A stretch of DNA of 64,000 nt from Hypericum androsaemum (taxonomy: Eukaryota; Streptophyta; Magnoliopsida; Malpighiales; Hypericaceae): contig OZ023197.1 of assembly GCA_963995505.1 (NCBI GenBank), positions 4,434,121 to 4,498,120 of the forward strand. The letters run 5' to 3'. This document shows, in pieces, positions 1 through 10,351 of the stretch. Under the pieces are notes generated by a model. It was not told the origin of the DNA. It worked only from the letters and a program-made list of their open reading frames with translations, and ran no database searches. The translations under genes and the position numbers were made by a program. How positions within the stretch are numbered: position 1 is the stretch's first letter; each line of letters begins with the position of its first letter.

Positions 1-647
1 CAATGTCTTGGGCCTGTGGAAAGTAACCTTGGTCCTGATCTTCTTTCCAACCTTCTTAAATGTAGACCCAGACTTGACAGCCTTGGCAGCCTTCACGGCT
101 TGTGCCTTGGCATCACCCTTTTTACCAGCAACAGCTGCACAGAGATCAACACCCGGGATTCAGCATCATCTAAACAAAGTGAGGCTCAAGACACACTAGT
201 CTACCTAAACAGTCATCCCGAACATGCAGTCACACGAAGCTCTTGTTGACGAACAAACACAAAGCACAAAACCAAAGAAGACAACTGCCTGTCGGTTCGA
301 AACTGTGACGCCAGTTAAACCACAAGACGTAATTCTCCGCACATTCAAACTGCTCAAAACTATTGCTTACAAAATGAAAGGAGACTATAATCGCAAACAT
401 CGGATCGTCCGAGGCCAAAACAAGTTCACTGAAATACGAAACAGCAGCACACCCTCATTGACACCAAAATAGATTCAGCAAAACACATAAAAGCTCTCGC
501 ATTCAACCCGAAGGAATCGAATAGTTCAACATCAGACAATCATTTCAAGAACCCACATTCAAGAAATATAAAATTCACACACATAAGATACACACACAAA
601 AATCCCATATAAATAAATATAAAGCACACACCTTTCGTTGGAGACAT
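1..647 (-). CDS. RPL23A: Ribosomal protein L23a (uL23), 5' part of gene, cut by window edge
   Basis: Large-subunit ribosomal protein uL23, which sits at the polypeptide exit tunnel of cytosolic ribosomes. Two coding exons are visible: 647-632 (start codon at 647-645, only 16 nt, encoding MSPTK plus one base) and 134-1. The intron 631-135 begins GTGTGT and ends TGCAG, and the join gives an alanine codon. The joined peptide continues with [15 protein letters not shown] and then [15 protein letters not shown]. This is the lysine-rich N-terminal tail followed by the conserved start of the plant L23a fold. The rest of the gene (about two thirds) lies outside the window to the left. The reading is clean, with no stops or frameshifts, so I take it as a functional host gene. 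Confidence 0.9.
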
Positions 648-930
648 TGTTCAAAACCCTTTAGCTGAGAGAACCCAGGTAAAGAATCCTGCAAAAAAAA
701 CACAAAACAATTACTATAAAGCAATTATAAATGAGAGAAAAAAAAAGGCAGAGACAAAGGAAAAAAGGTTGGACCTTGAAAGCAGAAATATTAGTATTTC
801 TTTGAGGAAATAAAATATTTAAAAAAAACGGAAGAATTAAAAGAGAGGAGAAGGGAGATGGACCTGCGGGAGTTCTTGGGGTAGCTGATGCGGCTGGCTA
901 TTTGGACGGAAGAAATTAGGGTTTTTTTAT
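648..930 (-). promoter_or_regulatory. RPL23A 5' leader with telo box and leader intron
   Basis: Upstream of the L23a start codon, the minus strand shows a probable 5'UTR exon at 688-648, preceded by a T-rich acceptor (TTTGCAG at 695-689). A more distal leader lies around 868-930. The telo box AAACCCTAA is on the minus strand at 924-916 and is followed by TTCTTCC. Telo boxes close to the transcription start are typical of plant ribosomal-protein genes and link them to growth-dependent co-regulation. The distal donor (about 866, CAG/GTCC) is not a strong consensus, so the exact leader splicing is inferred. Confidence 0.6.
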
Positions 931-1114
931 CCCGTGAAGCTACTAGCTAGAGAGGTGCTTGTGAATTTACCAATGTTACCCTCTACCCTACGAGTCGTAC
1001 GACGCCGCATTTTGTTTCTTCCTAAAACGAAAGGAGTTTTTATTACGGGCCTCTGCCCTTTGTTGGTTTTTTTCCCTTCATAATTACGCACTTTATTATC
1101 TAAGACAAGAAGAA

Positions 1115-1723
1115 GGGTAAATTGTCCCCTAGTTCTTGATATTTGGTCATTCTTTTTTTCAGGTCCTTGCATTTTCAAAAATAATTTTACCGTCCCCTTC
1201 TTTGGTTTTAGAAACTCTCAGGTCCTTGGTACCGGAATATTCCATATTTTCTGACGAACTCCACGGACTAAAATGCTCCTCCCACTTAAAAAATAAAAAA
1301 ATTATTCTTCCTTCCCACTTCACCTTCTTCCTCCCACTTCACCTTCTACCTCACACCTTTAATCAAAAGCTAAACCCAAATAAAATCAAAACCAAACAGA
1401 AGAACCTAAAAAATTAAAAGTAGGGATAACCCAATCAAATAACTAAGCGATAACGATTTACCCAAAAATTAATGCGTCCAGATGAATTGGGGAAGAAGGT
1501 GAAGGGAGAAAGAGGGATTTTTTTGTGGGAGGGGCATTTTTGTCTTTTCAAGTGGGAGTTTGCCAGAGAATATGGAATATTCCGGGGAGAATATGGAATA
1601 TTCTAGCATCAGGGACCCGAGAGTTTCTAAAATAAAAATGGGGGACGGTAAAATTATTTTTGAAAATGCAGGGACCCGAGGGAGAGGATGACCAAACACC
1701 AGGGACTAGGGAATAATTTACCT
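1115..1723. mobile_element. MULE-type foldback element (MITE) with ~170-bp terminal inverted repeats
   Basis: Positions 1115-1285 and 1560-1723 are inverted copies. Shared blocks read GGTAAATT, CCCTAG, TTTGGTCAT, TGCATTTTCAAAAATAAT and TTTTACCGTCC, and later GAATATTCCATATT. The right arm carries a short extra copy of the GGAATATTCCATATTCT block. The middle (1290-1555) holds no recognisable gene. The termini resemble the element at 5317-6774, which has a perfect 9-bp duplication. Here the flanks (CAAGAAGAA and CAAAAATTG) match poorly, so the target duplication has decayed or the ends are slightly misplaced. The short open frames inside are read-through of the repeats and not genes. Confidence 0.75.
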
Positions 1724-2607
1724 CAAAAATTGCAAAGTTTCATAGTATCTAGATCCTACTACTAACAATGTCGTGCACGGTGCAAACGCGGCTTGCTAAG
1801 CTGTATGGGGTCAGATTCAGTGGGGACAAAAGTTGTTCCCACTAAAATGGATCAAAGGGAGTGAGATTGTCAATCTAGGTAATAATAACAGAATCAGGGG
1901 CAATAGTGGAAAAGTATAATTAAGCAAACCAAACTACAAATTAGGGTTTGGTTAATAATAACTAACGCATAAAAAGTGAAGAAACGCTAAAAAGCCAAGC
2001 CGACGCAACTGAAACGTTTAGTCTCCCATTCCTATTCGAAGTTGCGTATGGCTAGAGTAAACAAAAGTCAAAAAAATGAAGTTGAATGCTTGGATGGTGA
2101 AACAAATAACATGTGATTAATTTGAGGTAAATACTATTTATTTATTTCTCTATTTTTTTTGTCACTCGAATTCGACTTTATTCGATTTTCATATTTATCT
2201 AATTATAATTTTGATTGGTATCGATTTTGTAGTAACACCAACAATGACCACATCCGTTGAAAATCAAGAAAATTAACGGCAATCCAGTGGAATAAGTGTA
2301 ACACCAACAATGAACACATCTGGAGAGGTGTGTTTAAGTGACGATCAAAACATTGATGGAATAGAAGGTCTGTATATTATCTTTTTGTTTGATCTTTATA
2401 TAATCTGAAAATAATCTTCGAAAGTGTCTATATTTGTAACTTTAAATATTCAGATCGGGACGTTGCTGGAATGCTTAGTCAAGAATATGGAATTTTCGAA
2501 AGAAATCAACAACCTGGAGGTAATAACTAGTATTTATATATTTAAGCTTCCGTATTATTTGGTGTTTTGTCGATCGACTAGATTGGTAATTTTAGCATTC
2601 CTGTGAA
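1724..2607. other. AT-rich intergenic stretch, no gene recognised
   Basis: I see no convincing coding sequence. A ~23-bp direct repeat starting GTAACACCAACAATG occurs at about 2232 and again at about 2299. A short open stretch from the second copy (MNTSGEVCLSDDQ) ends at a possible donor near 2369. With the ORF at 3198-3443 this could be the remains of a spliced gene or transposon, but I cannot identify it. Confidence 0.3.
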
Positions 2608-2842
2608 GTATTAATGCTTTGCATGTGTAATGATATTGGTTTGCATGTGCAGAGATATTGGTTTGTATGTGAATCGATATTGGTTTGCCTATGAAGTGAT
2701 AATGGATTGCATGTGTAGTGATATTGGTTTGCAAGTGCAGAGATATTGGTTTGTCTGTGAATCGCTTTTGGTTTGCATGTGTATTGATATTGGTTGGCAT
2801 GTGGAGAGATATTGGTTTGCATGTGTAGTGATATTGTTTACC
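2608..2842. repeat. 22-bp minisatellite with four-unit higher-order pattern
   Basis: About ten tandem 22-bp units built on GATATTGGTTTGCATGTG plus a variable 4-base tail. The tails run TAAT, CAGA, AATC, AAGT, then TAGT, CAGA, AATC, TATT, then GAGA, TAGT, so units repeat in an 88-bp higher-order block. A short satellite of the same unit reappears at 3747-3808. The open frames on both strands here come from the repeat and are not genes. Confidence 0.85.
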
Positions 2843-3197
2843 AATACCATTGCACACATAAAATATTTGGTTGCAGCTATTAACCAATATTATTTACGAT
2901 GCAAACCAATACGATATCAGATAAATACCTGTTTCAAATAACAAGTGAAATTGTTGTTTAGGGGAAACTTTTGAGGAAATGAAAAAACAAGAATAGTGGA
3001 CAACATTACAATTTCATACAGTGGATGAGACGCTAAACTTCTACCTCTTTTATGCACACAAGGTAAAAGATTCAACAATTCTCACATTGTATGAAATTTG
3101 GATAGTATGATTCAACAATTCTCACATTGTAGTATACAAGGTAAACATGTTAATCTTAACATCGTTAGTCTTACAAGGTATAACATTGCTTACTTAA

Positions 3198-3443
3198 TTG
3201 TTTGTACTCTTAATTCTTACTGTTTCTTGGTATGAAGGTACACCAACGCCACAATCACAGCAAGAGGATGATGTACCGTCCTCATCCAAAGCGTTGGATA
3301 AAACTATAAAGACACTGGATAATCCAAGGAAGACAAGAAAGAGAATGAAAAGTTCAAATGAGATCGGAAGGCAAATATCAAAGAAAAAGTACCTGAAGAA
3401 AAGACAGAAGCAAATTGACGGTGCAACTAATGGCTCAAACTAA
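3198..3443 (+). CDS. Short lysine-rich open frame, unknown, probably a gene remnant
   Basis: An 81-codon frame that becomes convincing from GTPTPQSQQEDD onward. An acidic and serine stretch is followed by a strongly basic tail (RKTRKRMK, KKKYLKKRQK), then a stop. The segment is preceded at 3237 by an AAG that could be a splice acceptor, so it may be the last exon of a decayed gene. The basic tail is the kind seen at the ends of DNA-binding or transposase-derived proteins, but I recognise no domain. A copy of the 22-bp minisatellite lies on each side (2608-2842 and 3747-3808), so the block between them may once have been one mobile unit. Confidence 0.25.
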   Translation: MFVLLILTVSWYEGTPTPQSQQEDDVPSSSKALDKTIKTLDNPRKTRKRMKSSNEIGRQISKKKYLKKRQKQIDGATNGSN

Positions 3444-3746
3444 GAGACAGTAGTGGAACAAAATTATTTGGACATAGACTTGAATCAACCTTTGGACGAA
3501 TTATGAACATGCCACCTTGTTATTAACTATATTTTATGTTTCAAAAGATAATGGTATTTCGTTGTATTAATATTGGTTATATTCTGCATAGATTTTGTTA
3601 CGTTACTTATACGACTTCGGTACGAATGTTAAACCAATATCAGTCAATAAAGAAACCATTCCGAGTGAATCAACAAACCAATATCACTTCACTCACATAC
3701 CAACTTCAGAATATAACTTTCCTTTTCATATGGATATTGTTTACAT

Positions 3747-3810
3747 GTGTAGTGATATTGGTTTGCATGTGAGGTGATCCTGGTTTGCATGTGAAGTGAT
3801 ATTGGTTTAA
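3747..3810. repeat. Second, short block of the 22-bp minisatellite
   Basis: Three further units of the GATATTGGTTTGCATGTG repeat seen at 2608-2842, in the same orientation, about 0.9 kb downstream. Confidence 0.75.
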
Positions 3811-4207
3811 AAAAATAACATCACTACAAATGATAACCATTGCGAGTACATCTCAAAACATGTTGGCATTACTATCTGAAAGATAATGAAAATATAAATA
3901 TGTCTAGGTCATTACATGCCCTAAAACTCAAAAGGAATGACTTCTACCACCAACACCATTGTTTCCATCATTTCTGCACCTTTCTTTTGTAAACTTTGGA
4001 ATTTTTGGACATTTGCCATTCGTATACACTCTCCAATACAGATGGCAGCAGTAGGTTATCTTGTTGTACAACCAAATTAAGACAAAATTGTTTCCTCATT
4101 TGCCAATCGTATGCACTCTCCGCCTTCAATCTCTCGCACCAGAAATCAACCGCCTTTAAACCCAATAATCAAAGGCTCGGTAACTAAAAAGAGAAAGGCA
4201 AGGGAGT
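3811..4207. other. Intergenic, no gene seen
   Basis: AT-rich sequence. A ~23-bp imperfect direct repeat (GCCATTCGTATACACTCTCC near 4014, related copy near 4101) is the only structure noticed. Open frames of about 65 codons on both strands have no recognisable content. Confidence 0.4.
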
Positions 4208-4535
4208 ACTGATTAACTTATTGGGGGTTTCGAATTTGGAGTCGAAGGGGTTAGGCCTAACGGGTGATGGGTCAGCTTTGGAGTCCGAAACCTAGTTGGG
4301 TCAGGTAAGTTTCTTCGATGTGGTTGGTCGGCTTATTCAAGGTGTTGTCAGTAAAGAAAAGAGAAAAGGAAGGGGGAATTGATTAACTTACCAGGGTTTC
4401 AGATTTGGAGTCGAATGGGTTAGGCCTAGCGGGTGATGGGTCAGCTTTGGAGTCCGAAACCTAGTTGGGTCGGGTAAGTTTCTTCGATGTGGTCGGAGGG
4501 CTTGTTCACGGTGTCGTCGATGGCTTCCTCTTGGA
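4208..4535. repeat. Two-copy tandem duplication, ~174-bp unit
   Basis: The block starting CTGATTAACTTA near 4210 recurs near 4380. Both copies share GTTAGGCCTA, GGGTGATGGGTCAGCTTTGG and GTCCGAAACCTAGTTGGGTC, with about ten substitutions. After the second copy a shorter repeat (GTCGATGGCTTCCTCTTGGA) occurs twice, near 4517 and 4551. No coding content is seen. Confidence 0.8.
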
Positions 4536-4879
4536 GGAGAAACTGAATCGTCGATGGCTTCCTCTTGGAAGAGAGAATAGGATTTAAATGGATTTTTTAA
4601 ATAAAATTTTGGAAGAGGAATAGGGCTACAGACTTTGGACTTTGTGGGCTACAGGCTAGGGTGGGTGGGTGTTAACCCTAGTTTGGGATCCGTGAATTAA
4701 AAACCCTTAATGTTCTCAATTACTTTGGACTGTTGGATCATTAAAAAATAAAATTAATCTAATCGAATGGCCCAGATTTAGTCCCCTCCGTATGAACATC
4801 TTTTATGGGGGTCAGATTTGGTCCTGGACATGTATTTTTGTCCAGGACCGTCCTGGCGCACGCGTTTGGTTGGTTTGTT

Positions 4880-5235
4880 TATGATACAATAGGTCGCTCA
4901 GTTATGATCCAATGGTTAGCTCAGTTATGATCCGATGGTTTGCTCAGAAGCTGTCCCAATTTTTTCAGAACACGCACAGGTTTGCTCAGTTATCATGCAA
5001 TGGTTTGCTCAGTTATGATGCAATGGTTCAACTAGTTATGATTGAATGGTTTGCCCGAAGTGGTCCCAATTTTTTTGGAACACGCGTTGATTTGTTTAGT
5101 TATGATGTAATGGTCCTCTCAGTTAAGAGACAATGGTTCGCCCATTTATGATACAATGATTCGCCCATTTATGATACAATAGTTCACTCAATTATGATAC
5201 AATGGGTCAGCCAATTATCATACAATAGGTTGGGT
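4880..5235. repeat. ~20-bp degenerate minisatellite
   Basis: Repeats of GCTCAGTTATGATACAATGG with many substitutions run through this stretch. Two copies of a longer insert (GTCCCAATTTTTT followed by GAACACGC) lie near 4953 and 5064. The open frame on the plus strand is repeat read-through. Confidence 0.75.
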
Positions 5236-5316
5236 CCATGACTAAATTTGGTCCCTCTTTTATGTAGTCCTGACTGAATTCGATTTCAAGCTGTATACTC
5301 TCCATAATTGATTTTA

Positions 5317-6774
5317 GGGCAAATTATCCTCACATCCCTGAACTTTGGTCACCCTCCCCTAGGGTCCCTGAAATTTGGAAAATAATTTTTCCGTCCCTAA
5401 ATTTTGATGATAATAGACTCTCGGGTCCCTGGAGCCAGAATATTCTTTTTTCTCCGGTGAAACCCACTTGAAATGACCAAAATACCCTCATACTAAAAAA
5501 AATTCTCGATCAAAAAATCTTCTTGGAACAAAATCCTCGATCAAAAAGTTCAATACACAAAATGCCACCGTCCTCCACCGAATTTCCATGCTAGCTATCC
5601 CATATCCAAAATCAAACCCAACATTTCCAACAACAAAAAATCAAACCCAACATTACAAGTTAGACTTAATTAACCTATCCAACTTAATAAACAGGAATGA
5701 CCATTGAGGATGGAGGACATGGCCGCAGCTGGTGGAAGCTGCCACCGCCGCCAACTTCCCAAAGAAGACCTGACACGAAACCTCGCCCTCCTCCACGGCC
5801 ACCTTCCTCAGGCAAGGGACCGGTGGCTTACAAGCCCAAAACACATTCCTCTATGGATCTTCCCAGTTCGCGAAGAGAGATAAAGCTCCTCAACGAGATC
5901 CAGCACCGGAAGAGCACGCTGGCTACTGTCCTCCCCCTCTGATTCTGACTCGGAGCTCCGGATCTGACCCAGATACACCTCCTACGACTCTAGATCTAGA
6001 AGACTCGCGACTGGGACTGCAAGGTGCGTGTCTTCTCCTCCTTCGCCTCCCTCAAGTCCCGCCACCTCCTTGCCAACTCCTCCCTGCGCTCTCCATCGCC
6101 GCGCTCTGGCTCGCAGGAGTCGCGAACTCTGTCGGGATCGACCTCGTCCCGTCGCCATCGCTCCTCGTCCGGGGGGACTTCGAGTTCTCCAACGTGTTCG
6201 ACCACACGCTCTCTCTCGACTACTTCGTTGCCGAGATCGAGTGCACGCTCCACCCCGACAGCGCCTGCGTCCTCTGGCCGACGAGCGACGGCGATGGAAT
6301 GAGGCCAATTGATTTTTCCTTTTTCTTTTCTTTTTTCCCTTTCTCAAAACTGTACGTATTATTTATTTTTTTTCTTGGTTTTGATTGGGCTGGTTTTTTA
6401 GCTGTTATTAATATTGTCCATTCTTTTGGTGTACGAGAAAGAAAAATAAGTAATTAATACGATATACATTTTACGGAATTCCTTCTCTTATTTACTTTTT
6501 AGAAAGAATCAAAAGAAAAAAACCAGGGAGGAAGGTGGGAGGAAGAAGATGAAGTAGGTGGAAGAAGAAGGGGAAGGAAAGATGATTTTTTTTAGTGGGA
6601 GGATATTTTGGTCATTACAAGTGGGGGTTCACCGAAAAAAAAGAGAATATTCCAGCTCCAAGGACCCGAGAGTCTATTATCATCAAAACTTAGGGACGGG
6701 GCAATCATTTTCCAAATGTCAGGGACCCTAGGGGGAGGGTGACCAAAAATCAGGGATGTGAGAGTAATTTGCCC
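5317..6774. mobile_element. Pack-MULE-like element with perfect 9-bp target duplication
   Basis: Long terminal inverted repeats of about 190 bp at 5317-5505 and 6585-6774 begin GGGCAAATTA. They share ACATCCCTGA, TTTGGTCACCCTCCCC and the block ACTCTCGGGTCCCTGGAGC (allowing substitutions). The flanks are identical nine-mers, TTGATTTTA at 5308-5316 and 6775-6783, the hallmark of Mutator-like transposition. The interior contains no transposase. It contains a markedly GC-rich segment (about 5697-6300) that looks like captured host-gene coding sequence. This is the Pack-MULE architecture. Confidence 0.9.
6065..6303 (+). pseudogene. Captured GC-rich gene fragment inside Pack-MULE, parent not identified
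   Basis: One plus-strand frame (codons in phase with 6131) reads like real protein. A hydrophobic, alanine- and leucine-rich start (SIAAALWLAGVANS) is followed by GIDLVPSPSLLVRGDFEFSN, then DHTLSLDYFVAEIECTLHPD and a tail to about 6300. Sequence just upstream (5697-5942), rich in proline and arginine codons, looks like a second captured piece. I do not recognise the parent gene. There is no proper start or stop, and the sequence turns AT-rich at 6310, where the capture appears to end. The arginine-rich frames on the minus strand are shadows of this GC-rich stretch. Confidence 0.45.
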
Positions 6775-6783
6775 TTGATTTTA

Positions 6784-7138
6784 CTCAAATATTATATATC
6801 ATTAAATAGTTTTCTTAATGCTTTGTATATATCTCATAAATACCAAAAATTAATTGGTGTGAGTGTAACCACATTTTAATTAGGTCAAAATTTGTCATTT
6901 AATCAACTTAATAATTATAATAACTTGACTCTTCTCTAGTTATTATGTTCGATCAAATTTATTATACACCTTTATGTTGGGTCAACTTACACATCGAATT
7001 GAAAATATAATTCTCTAGCAAAAGGGTATTAGTTCCCCTTTTATGTGTCTAACCGGAGTCAAAAGAATGGCAATTAAGTTAACATCTAAAGCAGAAGACC
7101 TCTTTGTTTTTGTTCCTCCCCACCAGGTAACCTCTTCT
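6784..7138. other. AT-rich spacer downstream of the PPD1-like gene
   Basis: Lies 3' of the minus-strand PsbP-domain gene that ends at 7139, so it may contain its 3'UTR. No other structure seen. Confidence 0.4.
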
Positions 7139-7523
7139 TCATACGTTGAAAATTACGAAGGAGTCGATGACTTCTTTGAGCTTATCCTTCACCTTGCCCC
7201 ATCTCCTCTCGTTGGCTGCCATTATCAAGGTATAAAATTTACCTGGTACTACAATGTCGAGACATATGAGCTCCTGCAATGGTTGCTTAAGACACTAATG
7301 CATTCTTCTATCATCCCGTCATGGCCAATGTAGCATGCGAACTTTATCGCGTCGAGAGTTAGACGACTGCGAAGGTGACGATAAATTACGAGTTTCTTAC
7401 CGTTGCCAACAGTAATTTTACGGAGAGCGTGGCAAGTGTAGTTTGATGCCTGAGCGACGAACTCGAATGTGTAGTATGTCTTGCCATCAACCTCATGCTA
7501 CACCATGAAACCATATTAGCAAT

Positions 7524-8470
7524 TAGGGATGGTAATGGGCAGAATCCGGGTAGAATCTATAGGACCTAGATTTTTACCCTCTTTTTAAATGGTTGATCCA
7601 GATCCTGACCTTTATCTTCTTTAAAAATAAGAATTTGGTTAGGATCTGGGTCCTAAAAAATTGGGCTGAATCAGAGCGACCCGCGGGTCCGTATTTTTTA
7701 TAAAATATTTAATTTAAAAAAATTAAATTATTTTTTAATAATTTTCAAATAGCAATGAGACATTTTCATTCATTAAACAAATCAATACAAAGAAACCAAA
7801 CAAGCAAATAAAAAAAATTGAAGTTGGGTAAGTTAAAATTGAGAATTTGGTTCGTGATTTTCATTGCTATTACTTGTGGCCTATGGTTGCTTCGTAATGG
7901 TATTATCTTCAATGAGGCAAGGTGTGATAATGAGCTTTTCCTGAATTCTGTGCTCTTTCATACCCAAGAGTGGATCTTTTGGACGGATGCCTCGATCATT
8001 CACAATCAATCGCTACTCACTTTCTTGATTGCCTACAAAGATTTATAGGTCCCTCTTCTTCACCTCTTGACATTGAGGGAACGTTTTGGTCGGGGGTGGG
8101 GTTGTAACCGATGTAAATATCGGACCCCTGTATATCGGACCCCTGTATATCGGACCCCTGTATCTTGTCTTTCTTTTTTCGCTTGCTCTGTTTTGAATTT
8201 TTATTTTAATAAAGAATATTTGCCTACTAAAAAAATTGAGAATTTGGTATTATGTCTAATAATTAATATATATTATTTTAATATTAATTAAAAAATTTCG
8301 GGTAGGATCAGGGCATGATCCTGTAGATCCATATACATACCTTTATCCTTTTAAAATATTAGGATCAGGGCAAGATCAGGATCTAGATCCGGTCAAAATC
8401 AACGGATCTTCAACTCTTCGGGTCTGGATCAGGGTAGACCCTCAGAGTAAGGGTCTAATTACCATCTCTA
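7524..8470. mobile_element. hAT-type MITE in a PPD1-like intron
   Basis: Terminal inverted repeats TAGGGATGGTAAT and ATTACCATCTCTA bound the element. The flanking octamers TTAGCAAT (7516-7523) and TTAGCAAC (8471-8478) match at 7 of 8 positions, fitting a hAT 8-bp target duplication. The interior is full of GGATC- and GGGTC-type short repeats. The same family occurs at 19514-20376. No transposase is present, so it is non-autonomous. A LINE fragment is nested inside. Confidence 0.85.
7852..8231 (+). mobile_element. 5'-truncated LINE (L1) 3' end, nested in the hAT MITE
   Basis: The insert ends in an A-rich tail (CTACTAAAAAAA) after AATAAAGAATATT. It is bounded by direct copies of AAAATTGAGAATTTGGT at 7835-7851 and 8232-8248, a 17-bp target duplication that partly merges with the tail. 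The plus-strand frame ending at 8048 reads GLWLLRNGIIFNEARCDNEL and continues for about 50 residues, the kind of sequence found after the reverse transcriptase in plant L1 elements (zf-RVT tail). Three tandem copies of CGGACCCCTGTATAT follow at 8129-8167. It is severely 5'-truncated, as L1 copies usually are. Confidence 0.75.
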
Positions 8471-9533
8471 TTAGCAACAGGTCAACAACTATTTTGTCAA
8501 TTTAACAAGAATAATGACACTGATCACTGTTTATGAGAATTCAACTGATCAACTATATGCCAATTTATGAGATAAAACCTCTGAAGCCTGAACTAGTTTT
8601 GTACGTGCTTGCGCAGTCTTCGAATTTGCAGAGCGTCGAAACAAAATCTTTAGCAGCTAAAGAGGCAAACCTGTTGTGGAGATCCGAAGTCTCGGATATC
8701 TTGCTTGTTAGTTGGGACCAAATTAATGACGACACTTTCTAATGGCTCAATGACATCTTTAAAGGCCTTGTCCTGGCCAGCAATTACCACCTCCTGCGCA
8801 TGCCATGACGATTCGATTTGCGAAAAATGTCGAATGAATAGATATTAGAGGACCATTTCTTACCTGCCAACCAAACGGATAAAAGAATTGGTACCCGTCC
8901 TTCTTGTCCATAACCGGAAGAAATCCTTTTTTAGTTTTTGCAGAAACTGAATCATATCAAAAGATCAACGCATTACTGCTTAACGGGTCACTTTTCTCTG
9001 ATTTTTCGGGTTTAGGGAACTTGCGCTGCGACGAAATAAACCGATGAAGTAAAGGAAAGATGTGGTTTCATAACCAGAACATGATTGCTTACATGATGAA
9101 GAAACATTGTTGAGCAGAGAAACCCAAGGAGTAATGATTCTAGCCGCGACCAATTGGCATCTCACGAGTCTAAATGCAGATATAGAGCAAAGTGAACAAT
9201 AAAATTTGCTGAAACTTTTTCCTAGTTGTATCTAATGGATAGAATCTGAACACGGCATATAGCCTAACGACACAATGCGTATACGAACATACTGCCTCCG
9301 CACGACACGACTCAGATCAATTTTTATAAACAAAACACAGTATCAAGCTCCACTAGTCAAAGAGAGAAACATCAGAGCCAGAAGTACGTGGGCGGTGCTC
9401 GGCCCGAACAAGGAAGGAAATTCATCTTCTCCATCGAAAGAAGAGAAAGGAAGGGTTTGCAATGAACCTGGGAAGGCGGGGATTTGAGAGACAACATGTG
9501 ATGGACGGGACTAGGGTTCTGTAATGAAGCCAT

Positions 9534-9807
9534 CCAATGGTTGGAACTAAGCACTGAGAGAGGTTGAAGACGATGGCCGGTTGGCTTTTTGTCTTGTGGA
9601 GAGCCAAGCTCTCTCTCTCTGTTCTCTATCTTTTTGTGGTGGAGAAGGTTATATCGGGCTGGCGCTACTTATCCGTTATTGGTCGTTACAAAAACTTTGC
9701 AAGCTCTTCTGCCCGACGACTCGAGTTAGGTTATTCGAATTTGTCGTTAACGAATTGAATACAAATCATAGTTTTATAATTCGAGTTTGACGGTGGTCAT
9801 ATTTATA
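9534..9807. other. PPD1-like promoter side and MULE flank
   Basis: Upstream region of the minus-strand PPD1-like gene. Its right part (9718-9807) is a copy of a ~118-bp unit that recurs to the right of the large MULE at 18794-18935, so it is a pre-existing repeat that the MULE entered. The last nine bases (ATATTTATA, 9799-9807) are the left target-site copy. Confidence 0.5.
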
Positions 9808-9810
9808 GGG

Positions 9811-9990
9811 TTTTCGACCTAGGATCCAGATCGAAAATTATTTTCGATCTAGGATTGCCTTATCCATACGCAATCCAACTAGATTGCGGAAGATGAAGAT
9901 TGGTCCCAGATCGAACCAATTTTTCGACCTGGGTCCTAACTATAAATACGACCCAACACCTACTTACCCACAAATTTTTCGACCCCCGCC
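9811..9990. repeat. Left subterminal repeats of the large MULE
   Basis: Contains the near-perfect palindrome AGATCGAAA-atta-TTTTCGATCT at 9828-9850 and further TTCGACC/TCGAAC motifs. The same palindrome type forms the right subterminal array (18219-18700). In other Mutator-like and CACTA elements, subterminal repeats are transposase-binding sites; that role is inferred here. Confidence 0.6.
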
Positions 9991-10351
9991 GTCTTGTTCT
10001 TCTCCAGCGGACGGCCTCCCCGCTTCCTCGCCGTCCCCCGCCTCGCCATCATCACCATCTCGCTTCCTCGCCGTTCCCGCCTCGCCGTCTCCGTCGCGTC
10101 CTCGCCCCGTCGCCGTACGGTATGTATTTGAATTTAATTGGAACGTGATTATTTTTTGATTTAATTAATTGAAATGTTAATTAATTGGATCGTTGGCTCG
10201 TCCTTGCCGTTAGTTAATTATTTGATTTAATTGAAGCGTTAAATGATTGGATTGTTGGCTCGTCATCATCGTCAATTAATAGTTTGATTTAATTGAACCG
10301 TTAATTGAACGGTTAATTTTTTGATTTAATTAATTGGACCGTTAATTAATT

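Larger units (their letters stand above)
7139..9533 (-). pseudogene. PsbP-domain protein (PPD1-like), split by a hAT insertion, possibly decayed
   Basis: Thylakoid-lumen PsbP-family protein; family members of the PPD1 type act in photosystem assembly. Exons by eye on the minus strand:
- about 9533-9375: starts MASLQNPSPVHH, transit-peptide-like.
- 8946-8864: KKGFLPVMDKKDGYQF, YPFGWQ.
- 8793-8579: EVVIAGQDKAFKDVIEPLES, then PTNKQDIRDFGSPQQ, then TKLVQASE after a scrambled part.
- 7497-7401: HEVDGKTYYTFEFVAQ.
- 7242-7139: KFYTL, ANERRWGKVKDKLKEVIDSF, stop.
Donor and acceptor sites flank most exons. Between GSPQQ and TKLVQASE the frame is broken and about 20 nt too long, so the gene may be dead. 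A hAT element with a nested LINE fills the intron 8578-7498. A further transit or lumen-targeting exon around 9165-8980 is possible. Confidence 0.65.

Noticed and set aside
2555..2941. Open frames on both strands across the 22-bp minisatellite
   Set aside because: They exist only because the repeat lacks stops in several frames; the predicted peptides are pure repeat.
2608..5235. CRISPR-like arrays
   Set aside because: Repeats are directly abutting degenerate minisatellites without spacers, in a plant nuclear sequence.
5982..6347. Arginine-rich minus-strand frame of 121 codons
   Set aside because: Shadow of the GC-rich captured fragment; codon content is low-complexity and the plus frame is more protein-like.
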